Below are positions 10,986-25,700 of a stretch of 64,000 bases of DNA, piece after piece. Position 1 is the stretch's first letter. Each line of letters opens with the position of its first letter. This DNA comes from Cardinalis cardinalis. Taxonomy: Eukaryota > Chordata > Aves > Passeriformes > Cardinalidae. Location of the stretch: assembly GCA_014549065.1 (NCBI GenBank), contig JACDOX010000368.1, positions 444,718-508,717 on the forward strand, read 5' to 3'. Made by a program: the position numbers and the translations under genes. The notes below the pieces were generated by a model. The model searched no databases and had not been told where the DNA came from. It was given only the letters and a program-made list of their open reading frames with translations.

Positions 10986-13199
10986 TCTGAAGAAGCTGAA
11001 GAATGTCCTGCTCTGGTTCCAACACCCTACAGGGAACGGGTTTGGACGTCTCAGCCCACACCAGGGTTGATCTGGCTTTAAATGGTGGCTCTCACTGTCA
11101 CCCCCTTGTCTGTCCTTTGTGGCATCACCCTCAGCAAACCTGCAGCAGGCAGAGATTTCAACAGCACATGGCTGATTTATCACCTGTTGTAGTGACAGGA
11201 TCTATTTCTCACAGAATTCTTTGTACAGTGGTCTGAAAGCATTTTCTGTTGCATGTTCAAGGNCCCATCACTCCCCTGATTCCTTAGGAGAATCACACAA
11301 TGGCACAAAGTTGTCTGCTCCCATTAAAAGGCTTGAAGAAGTTCATTTTATACTGTNCTATGGAAACTTACAATGTAGCCCCAAGAAGTTACAGTAGTTT
11401 TGTCGAGTTCTCGTGGTATTTGAGGTTATCCTGAGTGGTTGAGCATTTGGCACTAGGATGACAAGAAAAAAAGAGGTTTAGTCAACACAAAAACACCCAC
11501 AATTTCTAAACTTCAGCCTGAAAACATGAAGGCAACCTTTGCAAAGCCTCAGAAAGCAGAGGGCAAGAAGAAAAAGCAAGTTTATTTTCCTAAATATCTT
11601 AATTCCTAAACCAAACTCAAACTTTTAAGGTCTTCCTCATACTTGAATTTCTCAGCATTTTTGTTAAGTTAATAAATATTTATTCTTTATTACATTTATT
11701 ATGTAGTAAATTTATTTCTCTATTTTCTGGCTTCCTAGAAAATCCCATGGAGAAATCTGTGCATTTTCAGCTGGTCCACAATCTGTGCTGTGACTCCCAT
11801 GCTTTTGGGACACCTGTGTTCACAATGAACCTTTGTGCAAAACACCTGGGGAACCCTGATGTGCAGCCCCATATTGAGACAGCATTAGAATTTCTAACTC
11901 TTAAAAAANTTTTTAAATATTCATTATTTTCTTCGTAGCTATCTAAATTTTTAATTAGCTACAAAGAAAATAATTTTTTTTTTTAATTACTATAAAATTT
12001 CTTATCAGGCTCACAGTTCCCATATAACATCTTTTGCCATTAAAAAACCCCAATTTTTTGGAGAGAAATTTCACAAAACAACTCATCAACTGTAATTATT
12101 TTAGACTTCAGGATAAGGATTATTTTAATTTAAACTTGAGGATGAGGATTATTGCATAAGTGAAAAGCATTAATTATTAAATTATCACATTAATTATCTC
12201 TCTGTCCTTAGAATGAAATGATTTCTAAGACAGACCTGACAGGATTTCCTAAACGAATCCCAATATTCTGCATCCAGCTTTTCAGGCCAGCTGAAGGACA
12301 GTGTTTATATAAGGATCACTTCAGTCACCACTGAAATGCAGCTGCAGCTCAGCACCAGTCTGTAATTGTGCAAATCAGATAAACTGGGAAGTGGAGATTT
12401 CCTTTAAGACCAAGTTTTAATTAGCAGATAGATTATTTAATTATTAAAGAGACAAGAATGCATTGTCCTTACCAACTTCTGGGTGCTGGCAATGTCCAAC
12501 ATTGCTCACNATAAAAAACCCCTCAGTAATCTGAATCTCACATATGGTTTCAAAGGTTTTCTTAACAGGCCATCAGTGTTCATTGGCTACGTGTTACATA
12601 GTTCTCTTTTAATTAGTGTTCTACTGGGTAATGATTCTCTTGCTATCCATGCTAATTAGTGCCATGCTCAGTGTTTCTTTCTTTTGGGCTGCTGGTTTCT
12701 TGGGTCAGTGGTCTATGAGTTGGCAGTGGTGATCTCCCCCTGCCAGAATTACCCTCACCCAGCTGCAGTAGATTCAGCACAATTGCCAGGTTGGGTTTTT
12801 TAGCGGGCTCCTCATCCTGCAGGCCTGCCAGGTGTCGTTGTGGCCTGTCAATGGTGCATTTCCTGTGGCCACCAGCACTGGCACATTCTTCTCCCCAGGC
12901 TTTGTTAAACTCCCTCAAGGTCTCAGATCATGTCCAGGCCTAACCCTTAACAAGGCAACTCTACCAACAACAACTTATTTCTCTAACACCTGGACATCAC
13001 TTACATCTTGTGAGCTGCTATTTGTTCCACGGATTAAACCTCCCTCCTTGCTGACGAGGCATCAAACATCACAGAACATCCTTAAAAATTTTTACGTATT
13101 CCACGTTTTGCAACAGCACCAACAAAATTAAATTCAATTCAGTTTAAAAATTACTTAATTGAAAATTAATTAATTCNCGAGTGACGCAGCACAGGTACA

Positions 13200-13725
13200 A
13201 TAGGCAGGACAGGTGAGGTGGGCGCCGTGAGGGCGGCGCTGTGGCCTGGCCGGGCCCTCACCCCAGGAGCCCACCGACCACCTGCCCCCAGCGCCACAGC
13301 CCCGACAGCCGCACCACGAGGTGGCCGCCTCCGTGTCACCGCCGGCAGCGCCGTGAGGGCGGCGGAGCCCCCGGGCCGCTCCCGCCGCGGGGTCCCGGAG
13401 CGTCCCCCCCGCCTCAGGGCACCCCCGACCCCGCGGCCCCGCCGAGCCCCCGCCGCGCAGGCGCGGGCGCGCGCAGGCGTGCGGCGCATGCGCGGAGCGG
13501 CCCCGCGCTGGGCTGGTCGGGGCAGCTCCGGGAGCAGCGACCGCGGCCTGGCGGGTCCGAGCCCCCCCCCGCCGCCCTCGGGGAGCCCGCCGGGCCCCCC
13601 CTCAGCCCCGCCCGCCGCGCCGCGGAGCCCCCCGGAGCCGCCGCCCCCCGGAGCGCGGGGGAGGCTGAGAGGGAGTGACCCCCGGCCCCTCGCCCCGGGC
13701 TGGGACAGCTGAGGGGGGGCGCAAC
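13200..13725 (+). promoter_or_regulatory. ZMYM4 CpG-island promoter
   Basis: The GC content is very high, with dense CpG, immediately upstream of the ZMYM4 ATG. A palindromic NRF1 site GCGCATGCGC is at 13484-13493. The start codon itself lies in a YY1-like AACATGGCGG (13723-13732). I see no TATA box. The transcription start probably lies between 13490 and 13700, but this is not determined. Confidence 0.8.
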
Positions 13726-13767
13726 ATGGCGGAGGCCAAGGAGGAGGGGCCCGGCCCCCGCGGCAGG
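13726..13767 (+). CDS. ZMYM4: ZMYM4 exon 1
   Basis: Fourteen codons, MAEAKEEGPGPRGR, precede donor AGG|gtgagt, phase 0. The first in-frame ATG lies in the CpG island, and the MAE opening matches the family. Confidence 0.93.
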
Positions 13768-16700
13768 GTGAGTGGGGGGCGCGGGGGGCGCGGGCCGGGG
13801 CGGGACGCGGCGGGCGAGGCGCGGCCCCGCCGGGGGTCCCGGGGGCACCGAGCCGCACGAGCTGCCCGGCCGCAGGCCAGCAGCGCTGCCCCTCGGGGCC
13901 CTTGAGCTTCCTCTCGCCCAGGGCATGCCCGAGCATCACCGCCACGAGCGTCTTGGCATCACTTAAATAATAAACTTGCAGCTAAGCGGGAGCTGTCGTC
14001 GCCGTCCATCTCCCTGTTTAAAGCACGATGTCCTTGCTGCTCCTCTTAATTCCAGTTGTCCATGTCAGGCCAGAGTGAGTCAAGATGGCAGCACCATCCA
14101 GTTCTTTTGGGTGCTCAGGCTGTAAGCTTTGAATGGCTTCTGTTAGCCATGGCCATCCCAGGATTTGGCTGCAACCCCTGCGTGACTGGTGTGAGCCATG
14201 CCCCTTCCAGGACCTGGCTGTAACCCTTGTGCCAGTACCTTTGGCCATGAACATCCCAGCTCTTGGTCCTTCGTTGTCACAGCTTGGGCCATCATTGTCA
14301 CTTCTTGGTCTGTAAGCACACTGTCCATTCTCATCCATTTGGTATCATAGAATCATGAAGGTTGGAAAACACCTCAAAGATGATCAAGCCCAACTTTACT
14401 TGAAGAACTACTTCATGTCTTAAACTAGTGGAAGGTTCTTTGTGGCCAACACTTTGTNGCTGTGGAGGAACTGTGGGTGAATGTTGTAGGCAGTGCTGAA
14501 AATAATCTTGCCATGAGTCCAGTCCTCTTTCCTTCACACATGTAGCATTTAGTTGAAAGCTTTTTGCCAGGAATGAGGTTTCAATCATGTTTCTGCTTGC
14601 GTGGAATAGTTCATAGCCCACTACAAAACTGAGCTGTCCAGTTCCCTTTCCCCAAAGATGAAGAAGCTTTCCCATTCTCCAGCCTTGGGCAGGACAGGAG
14701 CAGAGGCTCAAGTTTTCCATTGGTGCATGGGAGAGAAGTTTAATTGCTGAATTTGTATCAGGGAACTTGAAACTTGTGAACGTAATTGTTGATAAACATT
14801 GAAACTAATTGTTACCAAAGAGAGCATGACCTCTCAGGGTCTCACTTGAGTGAGTTGTGTAGATGGTTGACTACTCTGCAGTTAGAGACTTAAACCTGTG
14901 TCTTCCAAACACTTCACCTGCAGGCTCCAGGAATTTTGTGGAATTGCTCACAGAGTACATAAGCGTGCAGGTCTTTGGGGGAATCAGATCTTGGCTAGCT
15001 GCAAGAAATGTGAAGGGAAATGGCTGCATGTAGGACAGTAACTTGGGAAATCTTGAATTAAACTTCATTGCCAGTGATTGAAATGTTAGTGGACATNAGG
15101 AAACACTTGTGCACCATGAGGACAGTCAAGTGTTGGAGCAGGTTGCCCAGAGGTTGTGCAGTCTGTGCTGGTGTCTCTGGTTTCTTCGTGCTCATTGCCT
15201 TGACATGCTCCTTTTATCTGTAGAGTTACTTGGTCTTACCTGCAGAAAAAGAGAATGTTGCCTTTTTTCTTCCCAAGCTTATCACTTACCCACTGAGGAA
15301 TAACAAATTTATCATCTGGTCAACATCATCTTCATTGGCCTCAGGAAAAATCATTTCTCTCTCCATTGGCNAATTATTCCCTGGGTGCCAAGTGTGGAAG
15401 TCTCCATCAGTTACTGCTCCACGTGTCCCTGCAGGTTATGGAAAGCTTCCTGTACTGTTGGCATTGGCAATGTTCTCTGCTCCTGCTGAAGCAGAGGACT
15501 TCAGCAAAAGTTAGGAATGATCCAGGAAAGTGGTGTTGCCCTGGGCCAGTAAATTAGGAAAGAGGAAACACAACTTGCCTTGTGAGGCATCATCCCAAAG
15601 CTGGTTTTGCCACAAGATGTTCTTGAGGAACGTGGGGAGAAGTGAATCCTGGGCTGCTCCCAAGGCTGATGGAGCCTGTGAGGAGTGAGGTTGGCAAACT
15701 GTGAATCCAGCACACAGACATCTAATAATTAATGAGGTCATGGAAGACCTGCATATCCCAGTTCTCCTCCCCACAGTGGCCCAGTTCCCATTCTACAGGA
15801 GGTCATGGGTTTTGATTCTTCCAAGTCTTGTGCCTAAGGCATAACAAGCATTTCTTGTAAAAATTATTTTCCTTTGTGTGGAGAAAGAAAAGAGTGATTT
15901 AATGATTTCTTCAGACAGGAGCTTAGCAGTTGGTGGTGTTTTCAGAATTGTTCTTTTAGTATTAGAATCTCTGCAATTATTCCAGAAGCACATACACTGA
16001 AACTGGCATGTTGCAAATCCCATGGATAAGCAGTCACCATCTTTTAACTCAATCCANGAGTGAGCAACAAACTAAAGAATAAAATTTTTGCCAGTCTAAG
16101 ACTGACAGAAGTTTATCTAATTTGATTTTTAATAGGTTTTGGGAAANTTTTATAGCTAAATTGTTTTAAAGCAGGTTAATTTCTGCCCTAAATCAAACTG
16201 TTGTGTATGCTAAGAAAACATTTACTACATAAGTTCAATATTAACTTGAAAGATATCTGCTAGTATGTTTTTTATGTAGCCTATAAAAATATTTTTGGCA
16301 ATTCAACTTCAATTTGTGTATGATATCATTGTTTTGAACTGTCAATTGTTTTGACTGGAATGTTCATTTATTTACNACAGTTGTTGATAACCCCTTGGAC
16401 CAAGCAAGACAGTTTGGGCTGTACTGAAATTTGACACTTGGACTGTTGGAAGTGAATGTGGTGTGAATGGGTGAACACTTGGGTGTCCACATTAATAAAA
16501 CAGATGTTTGCAAAAGATTTTTAATTTTGCATGACTGTAATTAAAAATTGAAGGAGAGCATCTTATTTAGAAAGTTTTGTTGCTGAATTACTCCAGAATG
16601 GTAGAAAGATGATGAAAATGTTTCTCTGCCAAGGCTTGTGCACCTCTCAAAGGATGTTTTAATGTCATAATCTTTGAATTCTCTTTCCAAAAATGAGCAT

Positions 16701-19700
16701 AATGGATCCCAGGCATTTAGGTTAAGACTTTTCACATTGTGTAAAATACAGGAAGTTAAGTCAGCTCTTTGTGCCCAATTCAAGGCCTTTTGCATCTTTA
16801 AGATTGTGGAATTTAATTCTGAAATCACTCACAATGTTCTTGAAGTGGTTATCTCAACTCTTCTCTCATTAGGGGTTGGAACTGGAGGATCTTTAGGGTC
16901 CCTTCCAACCCAAACCATCCTGTGATTCTATGACTGATGATTTGTACCCCATCATTCCTTCCAGAATGCCTTTTCCTAAGCCTTACAGGAGGTTTTCTCT
17001 CACAAACTCCAAGGTTTTCTGTCAAGGACTGCTCAGTTCAGATGATTTCCATCATCCATTCCATGAGTGTGGTAAAGGCCTAAGAGCTCTTGGACCTCAC
17101 TTGTGCTGTTGCTCATAACATTTGTTCTCTGGATCCTCTAAACTCTTTAAAAGAAGGTTTCTGCAGCAGAGAAAATTTCATTGAGGGTTGGGGGTGCTTG
17201 CAGTGTCCATCCTCTTAGCCTGTGTTCTGCCTGTAGTGCCATTCTGTCTTCTTCTGGAAGTGTTCCTCAGAAATTCCAAGGGAATTAAAAAGTTTAAGAN
17301 ACTGTAATTTGCTTTACCAAACTGNTATCTATCAAAAAAATATGTGNTGTATCTGTTTTTTCTGCAAATACTGATTGAAGAATGATGGTAATGTATTCAA
17401 TTTTGGTTACTGTGTTTTCTAATATTTCAGATAAATTTGTTTAATTTTAAAAGTAGCTTGAAGTATTATAGGGGTTGCCTCTGCATTAGATAGTTTAAAA
17501 GCTTGTTGTGTCTAATCCTTTTGAATTTTTTAGTAAAAAAAGTGTGATGACCAATTGTTGTCATAACCAAAGTTTAATACATCAGATTTTTGGTGACAAA
17601 GCCAAGACTTTAATTCTACATTTGGTCCTTTTCCCTTTTGATAGCTGGTCCACAGTCCCAGGGCAGGATAAATTTCTGCTGCCAGAATTCTTTAATTTCC
17701 TTTGGAAAGAGAGGAAATCTGAATCATTAGCCTAATAAACTAATGTTTAGTTGTCTAAATTTAGGTGAGAAGAACTTGAAACAGAATTAGCACAACTATA
17801 CAGAGTTATTCCCACAGGAGGCATTTGGAGTACTTCCTTTTTTATTATTATATTTTTAATAACTTATTTGTGTACTTCTGTGAATCTTGNTATTTCTTAA
17901 GAGACTTGAAAGGACATGAAAAGATTTCATCTGCATTGAAATTCATCTTTATATGGTGCTATTTGCTCAGAAAGCTTTATGAAGTACCGTTAATGCAGGC
18001 TGTTAACAGGATTTTGTTGTGTTTAATCATGGAAAAGGCAAAAAGGAAGCCAGAGTTAGGAAGGTACTTTGAAGAATGAAGTGGATATTTTGTCTCTTTA
18101 AGGACAGAAATACTGAAATAGAATTGGATGNACATCCAGGCTCTCCCATTTGCACCATCAATTGCTGTTGGCATTGAACTCTTAGGAGAAGGGAGAGGAT
18201 TTGCAGCACCTGATGGAGCTGAGCCCAGGCACCAGAGTGGGGCTGGGAACACCAACCAGGCTGGGCAGGACATGGTCCTGCTGGGTTTATCAAGCAAAAA
18301 GTGCTACAGCTGTAAATTTTCTTAATNTGTTCACAAAACCACCTTGTGCGTTTCTTAATTGAGGACAAATTGTAATGACAGCAGAGAACTTCAGATTCAA
18401 ACAATTCACTCTCTTTAAGAATTAATTTACAGTGGGTTNGGTTTATTTTTTCTCCTATTAGTAATATAGCTAGTAGCAACTAATTACTAACATAGTTAAT
18501 NATCTTTCTGGAAGAGACATTGAGTGACCTTCCTGAGGTTCTNGTGCTGCTGCTCCACCCTGGATTGTCACCCTTGGCACTTCTTAGCTGTATTCCATGG
18601 ACTGACTTTCCCTAAAGGGCACAGTGATGGTTCTCTCTTGATGAGCTGTTCAGCTTCTGAGCTAAATGGAATTAAGGGGATTCCATGCTTTGCAGAACAT
18701 AACCTTCTCACTAGCCATACTTTTGAAAGCTTTGGCCAAAAGCACACATTTGTGATCTGGGCAGTGCTGGCCTGCTTGTGGAATAAGCTAAAATATGTAA
18801 CTGAACTGAAACACTTGGTTTGGAGTAACTGCTGAGCATCNCAGCATAAACATACATATTGTGACACAGACCCTGCTCTGATATTGGGGATTTTTATGTC
18901 TTGTAATTTCCATTTAGTTGTCCTGCCTTATGCTGTGAGAAACTGGATTTATTTTTATTTCAGCTCATTTACAGCCTCAGTGTAACCAAAATCCCAGCCT
19001 TAGTGGTTGTTTGTGTCTTACCAGCAGCAGAGANGTTCAGCACAGAGCCAGGGGTGAGGTTTTGAGGGAAGAAGTTCTTTGTTTGGAAACGAAGTGTTTC
19101 TTGTGGATGTCTTGGTTTGTTTGCTTGCTGTATGGTTTGTGTTTGTTTCTTAATTGAAAAGCCCAAACCACATCAAAATCTGGTGTCTTTGCAAAGACCA
19201 TTGCAAGGAAATTTGTTGTTAATAACAAATATTAGGGAGAAATTCTTCCCTTTGAGGGTAGTGAATCCCTGGCACAGGCTGCCCAGAGAAACTGTGGCTG
19301 TCCCCATNCCTGGAAGTGTCCAAGGCCAGGTTGGATGGGGCTTGGAGCAGCCTGGGACAGTGGGAGGTGTCCCTGCCCATGGCAGGGTTTGGAACAAAAT
19401 GATCTTTAAGGTCCTTTCCAACCCAAACCAGTCTGGGATCCTGTGATTGCCAGGTGAAACCATCACATGTGGAGCTGCTTCTTTCTCAAATCCATGATTT
19501 TGTGTGTTGATGGGAGAAGGGCTTGGATCCTCCTATGGTTTTTGTAGGTATAGATTAAACCCACCAATATTCCAGAAAAAAGTAAGGCTTTCTATGACTT
19601 CTGTGTGTTTGACAAGTTCATCTTGGCCCCATACATGTTGGTAACAGAATGCAGGTTCTGTGTGTGTGCTGGGTGGGTATGAAAACTATAAAGTTTGTTT

Positions 19701-22700
19701 GAAATTGGCCTCTGAATATTCCAAAAGCTCAGGAATATCAGAAAAGCCTGGTGACAGAAAGGAACTATGAAATTCCATGCTGAGCTGCTCCCTGTGATTT
19801 CTGGTGAATAATCCAGNATTCTTAAAATGCAGAATGAAAAGGGAGCAGCATATGCCTAAATCTTCTGTCCTGACACTTAAAAGTTGCAGATGTGTAAGTG
19901 AGATGGAAGGTAAAACTGTATTTCTTGAACAGAATGTAGGGAGCCACNAGCAGCTGGGAAATGCTGCTTTTTTACATTTGGGATTTGCCTTTAAGAACTC
20001 CCATCACCATCTCCACTGCATTACCCTCAGCCTAGATTAAGAACAATCTTTTCAAGTGTTCAGCATGGCTCAGGGAAGCCTCAGAGCCACCCCCCGTGCC
20101 GAGCTCCCTCTGTCGCTGTCCCCGGAGGGACTCGGAGCCCGTCCCCGGGCAGGGGGGGCGCTGTCCCTGCGCTGTCCCTGCGGTGCCGGGGGTCCCGGAG
20201 CCGGCTAGGGGGGGCTCTGCCGGCCCGGCCGCGCTCGGCTCTATGGCTGTGACCCCGGCAGGTTCTCTTCCTGCCGCAGCCTTTCCTTTCCTGTGGCAGG
20301 TATGTGCAGCAGCCCGGCTCTTTGTTACCCCGTCTCTTCCCTCCCCAGGTGCTCGGAAGGTACAAATCCTTAGGGCTGGCCGTGGTTCGGGGGGAAGCGG
20401 CTCCGGCAGGACCTGTTGGGGAATTCCGCGCGTGCCGCGGGGTTTAGCAGAGCCAGAGGTGCAGCGCGGTTGGCTGCTCCCTGCCTGGCATCCCTGCCTC
20501 TATCCCTGCCTCTATCCCTCCCTGCCATCCCTTCCTGCCATCCCTTCCTGCCATCCCTCCCTGCCTCTCGTCCCTGCCTCCATCCCTGCTTCCATCCCTG
20601 CCTCCCATCCCTTCCTACCATCCCTGCCTCTATCCCTGCCTCCATTCCTGCCTCCATCCCTACCTCCCATCCCTTCCTACCATCCCTGCCAGGGCCCTGC
20701 CACGTGGAAAAGGTCAGGGGATGCTTCCTGAGCTCACCCCACCTGCCTCAAGAACAGCGATTCTTTCTTTTGAAATTTCAATTCCTTTTTTTTTGTTTTG
20801 TTTTGTTATGTTTTGTTTCAAAAGGTGTCTTGTCAGTTGAATGAATTCTGGAGTGGGGGTTATGCTGTGTGCATAGAGGGACAAGGAAACTATAGGCAAA
20901 CTGAGAATAATTTCTGACTATTTGTAATTGCAGTTCTCTTAACGTCTGGTTCCTTTCCACAGTTTGCTTATGGGTATGTTAAAATCTAGGATCNAGCTTC
21001 AGAAGCTTACTAGAAAGACATTCTGTGTGTGTAAAGTAGATACACTGTTTTGTTTATTTCTTAATGGAATTCTCTGTTTTGCATACAAAGCAATACCGTA
21101 GCCATAGGCAGCTTCTGTCTTTATACTGCACAAAAATAATCTATGAATTGTTTGATTTATGGGTGACATGACTATGTTGAACATCATGAAGGTATGGATC
21201 AGCTTCATAGTTTCAAATTAGCATGTTGTATTGAAGTGTAAATGTGTGTCCTTCTGTCCTCCACTCCCAGCAAAGGCAGGTTAGTGCTGAGGCTGTGACA
21301 CTGCTCCCTCAGTCTCATGTACATCTATAAAAAACCAGTGGAATCTGGTGGAATTTTATTTTGTTTATAAAAGCAATGCTGTCTTTTTTTATAGAGTAGT
21401 TACTTTTAAGCAAGTCACGTTGCTTTCAGAAATACCTCATTGTTTTGTCACCTTTCTGTGTTCTTGTTTCATTTCATTCATTTATTTATTTGTTTTTTAC
21501 AGCCTGAGTAGGCAGAGCACCACTTTGTGTGCAGTCCTAGCTAATGAAGCAGTCACTTAAAAGGCATGGCCTAAAACATAGAATTTCACTAATACCAAAC
21601 TCAAACTGTTCTGTATTAAACTCTTAAAGTTAAATTATTAAAACCACTAAGAATTTTTATTCTCTGGCAAATATTTGCCGAGATGATTTAATGAAGGTGG
21701 TTTAGAATATCGTATTATTGAGTTTTNTTTTACAACTGCCAGTGTGTTTTGAGGACTGAGTTGAAGAGTTGAAGCCTCAGTATTTGAACAGAAAACTCTT
21801 CCTACAAAAGGAAAGTCTTTTATCAAAGACTTAATGCAGGGTGTTGAGGTACCTTTCTCCTTAGTTCTGGCAAAAGTGATCCAGAGGAAATGCCATCAGT
21901 TCCAGGTTTGCCCCTCAAGTACTTTTGCTCCACTTCTCACTAAATCTTAAAAAATCTGAGTGGAAGAAATAAAAGGAATTACCAGTGATGNAAGGAGGAA
22001 GCATGAGGACTGAAGGGAGGGAATTGCCTTGCAGAATTGTAGTAGAATAATGTAGAAATAGTAAGTTGGGCATTATTGTTCATATTTCTGTGTGATACAA
22101 GACCATAATCCAGTTAAAAGCTAATGTACNTGATTTATTAAAGTGACACATTTTTGTAGCTGGTGATACACAAAATTTCCTCCTGAGATGGCATTAAACA
22201 AGACTGAAGTGACATTGGGGAAGGGACTAGAAGTTTATTACTAAGAAAATACCCCACATTAATGCTGAAAAAAAAAAATATTAGCTCTTATTTCAGGGAC
22301 AGTCCAGTTATAGATTTATAGAATGAGTAATTTGTTGGGGATATATATATATATTTATGTGTGTGTAGATACATATGTGTACACACACAATCATCCCAAC
22401 ATTTTCCCTGGTTTTCTCCCTTTAAATTTACACTATGTGGGAGTTCTGATGCTGTTCACAGGCAGAAACTAGATGGTGGCTTAGATAAGGCTGCTGGTAT
22501 TGTCAGATGCTGGAGTTCCTGGTATATAAACATTTCCAGGGAAAGCTTTTGACCACAGACACAGACCTTCCTCTGTACCCAAAAACCTTTTGAAAGAAGA
22601 AGATATCCAAGATGATCTCTTCTTTTCATATCCTCACAAAATCATGAGTGAAGAAACAAAACAGGGTTGGCTTTTTCCCTAGGATGACCTTGTGTTTGGG

Positions 22701-25700
22701 AAGTGTCTTGGGTTCTTTCCAGGTAGATTGTAAATGTTTTCCAGCTTCTCCATAATGTTTCTGGGAGTCCCTCATGCTGCTGCAGGTGTCCCCTTGTGCT
22801 GACTTGCCTGTTAGTGTTTCTTTGAATGAAACAGTGAGAGGGAGTCACACAAAATGCAAAATGTATCCCTTGGTAATACAAGCATTCTTGGGGTTATCAG
22901 CTGTTGGCAAAAGATTTGTTACCACCAGAAGAGGAGAAGGGATACCTAGGGTTTGGGTGCCTAAGGCAGCCAGGGTTGTGTAGGACCTGGAATATTTTCC
23001 CCCAGGTACTTTGGGTCTCAAAAGAGTTAAAGAACGACTTTGCTACAAATCTACCCTGAGAAAAGGATGAGCTCAACTGAAAATTNCCTTCATCCTACCA
23101 TCAAATTCTGTTGTGATATTTTTGGAGAGGATAGAAAATTCCTGACAGGAAGCAGAAAAGGATCAAAAAAAGGTCATTGTAGAGTCAAGGACCTGGGCTA
23201 TTGTTTTTGCCTCCAACAACTTCATGCTCTGATATTATTATCAAATGGCATCAAGTTCCTTTCCATGTTCTTCTCTAAAAGCAGCCCACCCCTGCTGTCC
23301 CTGTCCTCAGCAGCTTGTATATCCAGTATTTATGGGGATTACTTTTACACCTGTGTAAATTTAGTTGACTGTTAATGGGCTTCTAGATCAACATTAAACT
23401 TCCATCTTNCAGACACTCCTGAGATCATTACAGCAGGAACAGAGCTCAGGCCTTGCAAACCTTCCTGGGAGGTGTTTCCTTACTCTTTCCCTGTAGGTAA
23501 TTACATGGAGAAGACTTGCATCAGCCTTGTGGAACTGTATCCTTTTTTTGTTTTGGTTTGGTTCTCTTTTACTTTTCCAGCCTCAAGTGTCTGCTCAGAG
23601 AATCTAGAAAGTTCTGGTGCAGTATCCAACTGACTTGATGCCATGCTGGACATGTCCTCACTATTCCATGTGTGTCCAGTTAAGCTGAAGGAGCTGCCTT
23701 GTCTTTGCAGACCTGCAAGTGGTATTGGAAAGGGACATTTTGCCATCAAATGACCTCTGGGACAGTCTGTTGTCATCCTTTCCTAGAGCTGCCTGCTACC
23801 AAACTGATAGCTCCCATCACAGTCCAGAGAAATACTGGATTTATCAACTAAATGACTTGAGTTAAATGAAATTAGGGCTCATCCCTTTGCTATCAAATCC
23901 CATTACTTTCCCTAAGATGGCTTAAGAATTGCAGTGTGAGCAGGATCTAGCAGGAAAGGAGTGTAGAGCTGGCAAGGCAGAGAAAGGAGAGAGGGCTTAA
24001 ATGAATTACTGTTATCTCTTGGGCAGAAAAGAAGGCTGCTAATGAGTTGGACATTCTGAAGGAAACCTTAATTATCCTTCTCCAGGCACCATCCAAGCAT
24101 GCCAACAACTTCAACATCTGTCAGAGGATGTTTAATGCAGACAGATGTTTGTGCAGCACTCAGTCAGCATCTGGGTCTTCTGTGCTTATGCTCACACTGA
24201 CACTCTCTGTGTTGGGAAGTTAAACATTGCATTTCCCTGTTCCTGGAAAGGGGAAAATTCCCTCAAAGAGAGGTGAAACCCTTGGGCCTGTGCAGCCCNT
24301 GGGAGTGGGAGCTGCCCAAGCTCCTGGTTTTTATTTATGTTCAGAGGAAATGAAGGCTCGTGGAGTATCAGGGCAGAATCTGTGGCCTTGACCTGGTACT
24401 GGTATCCCAGGTAGTAGAGAAAATTGACATTCCCTTTCCTCTCTCCTCTGGGAAGCAACACTATTTCTAAATTTTCCTTGTGTGCCTTTTCTATGTATTC
24501 TGAACTCATTAGGGTTAGTGTGGCTTCTCAGTGATGTAACAGTCTTAATTCATAAAAATTTGCTTGAGGCAAACAAGGAAGGAGGAGGAGGAATTGTGAT
24601 CCTTCAGCTTGGTTTTGATCAGATACTTTTTAGCAAAGTACATGGCAGCTGACCAAGACAATGACACAGTGCTTTCCTTTTTTACAGTTTGAAGATAAAT
24701 CTGATGCGGTATTTGATATTACAGAAAAATGTAAGTATTTCTATTTATTCTCTAATGTCATAGTTTCACAAAGCCTTTCTTGGAAGTGTCATTGCTGCTG
24801 AACAAGACTGTCTTGCCCTCATCCCAGCCCTTCCTGCTCATTCCCTTCTCCACAAGTGCTACAAGTGAGGTGATTGGAAATTAATATTTTTTCCTTCTTT
24901 GGTTAGTTTTACTCAGTTCTGCTTCAGAGTGGTGAGGGTGACTGAATCATTCCTATGTCAGCAATGTTTTCACAGTTATGTTGGCATGAAAAGGCTGAGA
25001 ATATTCAAGGAATTGCAGCATCAGCCAGATTAGGACACTCACACTTCTCCTTTGTTACACATGAAATTGGTCAATTTTCTGACAGTTCGCTGCGATTGTT
25101 TTCTCCCTAGGTGGTGAAATTCTGGATGCAGAGATGTCTGAGGACGCTGAGCACAACTTAGCACCTGCCCTGGACAGCTTGTCTTACGGAGTACCGAACC
25201 GAGCAGGACCTGAGAATTCACTGCAGGGTGATGATCATGATTATTTTCTGAACTCTGGGGATCTTGCAGGCATACCTGTTGTTGGGAGTGACAACGAAGA
25301 TGATCAGAATTTCACTGCCAAAGACACTCTTTCTTCAGCAATTCATGATGAAGATCATCTGGAAGAGGGCAAGAGAGTTCCAGATCATGAACTGGACAGT
25401 GAAAAAGAAATTCAGGTTCAGAATGCAATCCAGAAGGATCTCACTTCCCCCTTTGAGCAGGGCCCCGTATTTAAATCCCTTCGAAAAGATTTTAGCAGAA
25501 CACGAGATAATGGCAAAGAGACTTTTTCAGCAAAGGACAAGANTAGAGAAGGACATTTTCAAGAACGTGAAAAACGGTTGGAAAAAATCCCTAAAGATAT
25601 GGATTCTAGATTGAAAAGCAGTTTTCTTGACAAAGCAGGTAACTGTTGCCATCATAGACCTGGCTGCCCAGCAAAGAGGAAGAAAGAATTAGAGAGAAAT

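Larger units (their letters stand above)
2761..13190. other. SFPQ-ZMYM4 intergenic region
   Basis: I find no convincing gene in these 10.4 kb. They hold the CR1 fragments listed separately, a 39-bp tandem repeat near 10.1 kb, poly-A and poly-T runs (about 8347-8363 and 9226-9244) and AT-rich unique sequence. The stretches 7080-9220 and 11100-13100 hold nothing I can name. Confidence 0.7.
13768..24687 (+). other. ZMYM4: ZMYM4 intron 1 (10.9 kb)
   Basis: It contains four short CR1 pieces, an internal GC-rich island at about 20.07-20.47 kb, the CT-rich repeat after it, and a TA/TG microsatellite near 22.34-22.39 kb. I see no coding exon. Several open frames of 60-110 codons lack splice support or recognisable domains. 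Confidence 0.75.

Noticed and set aside
12652..12918. Possible retroviral or LTR remnant upstream of ZMYM4
   Set aside because: The minus-strand frame is not recognisable as any viral protein, and I saw no LTR pair, primer site or target-site duplication.
20096..20844. Long plus- and minus-strand frames over the intronic GC island
   Set aside because: They are low-complexity translations of the ccctgcctctat repeat.
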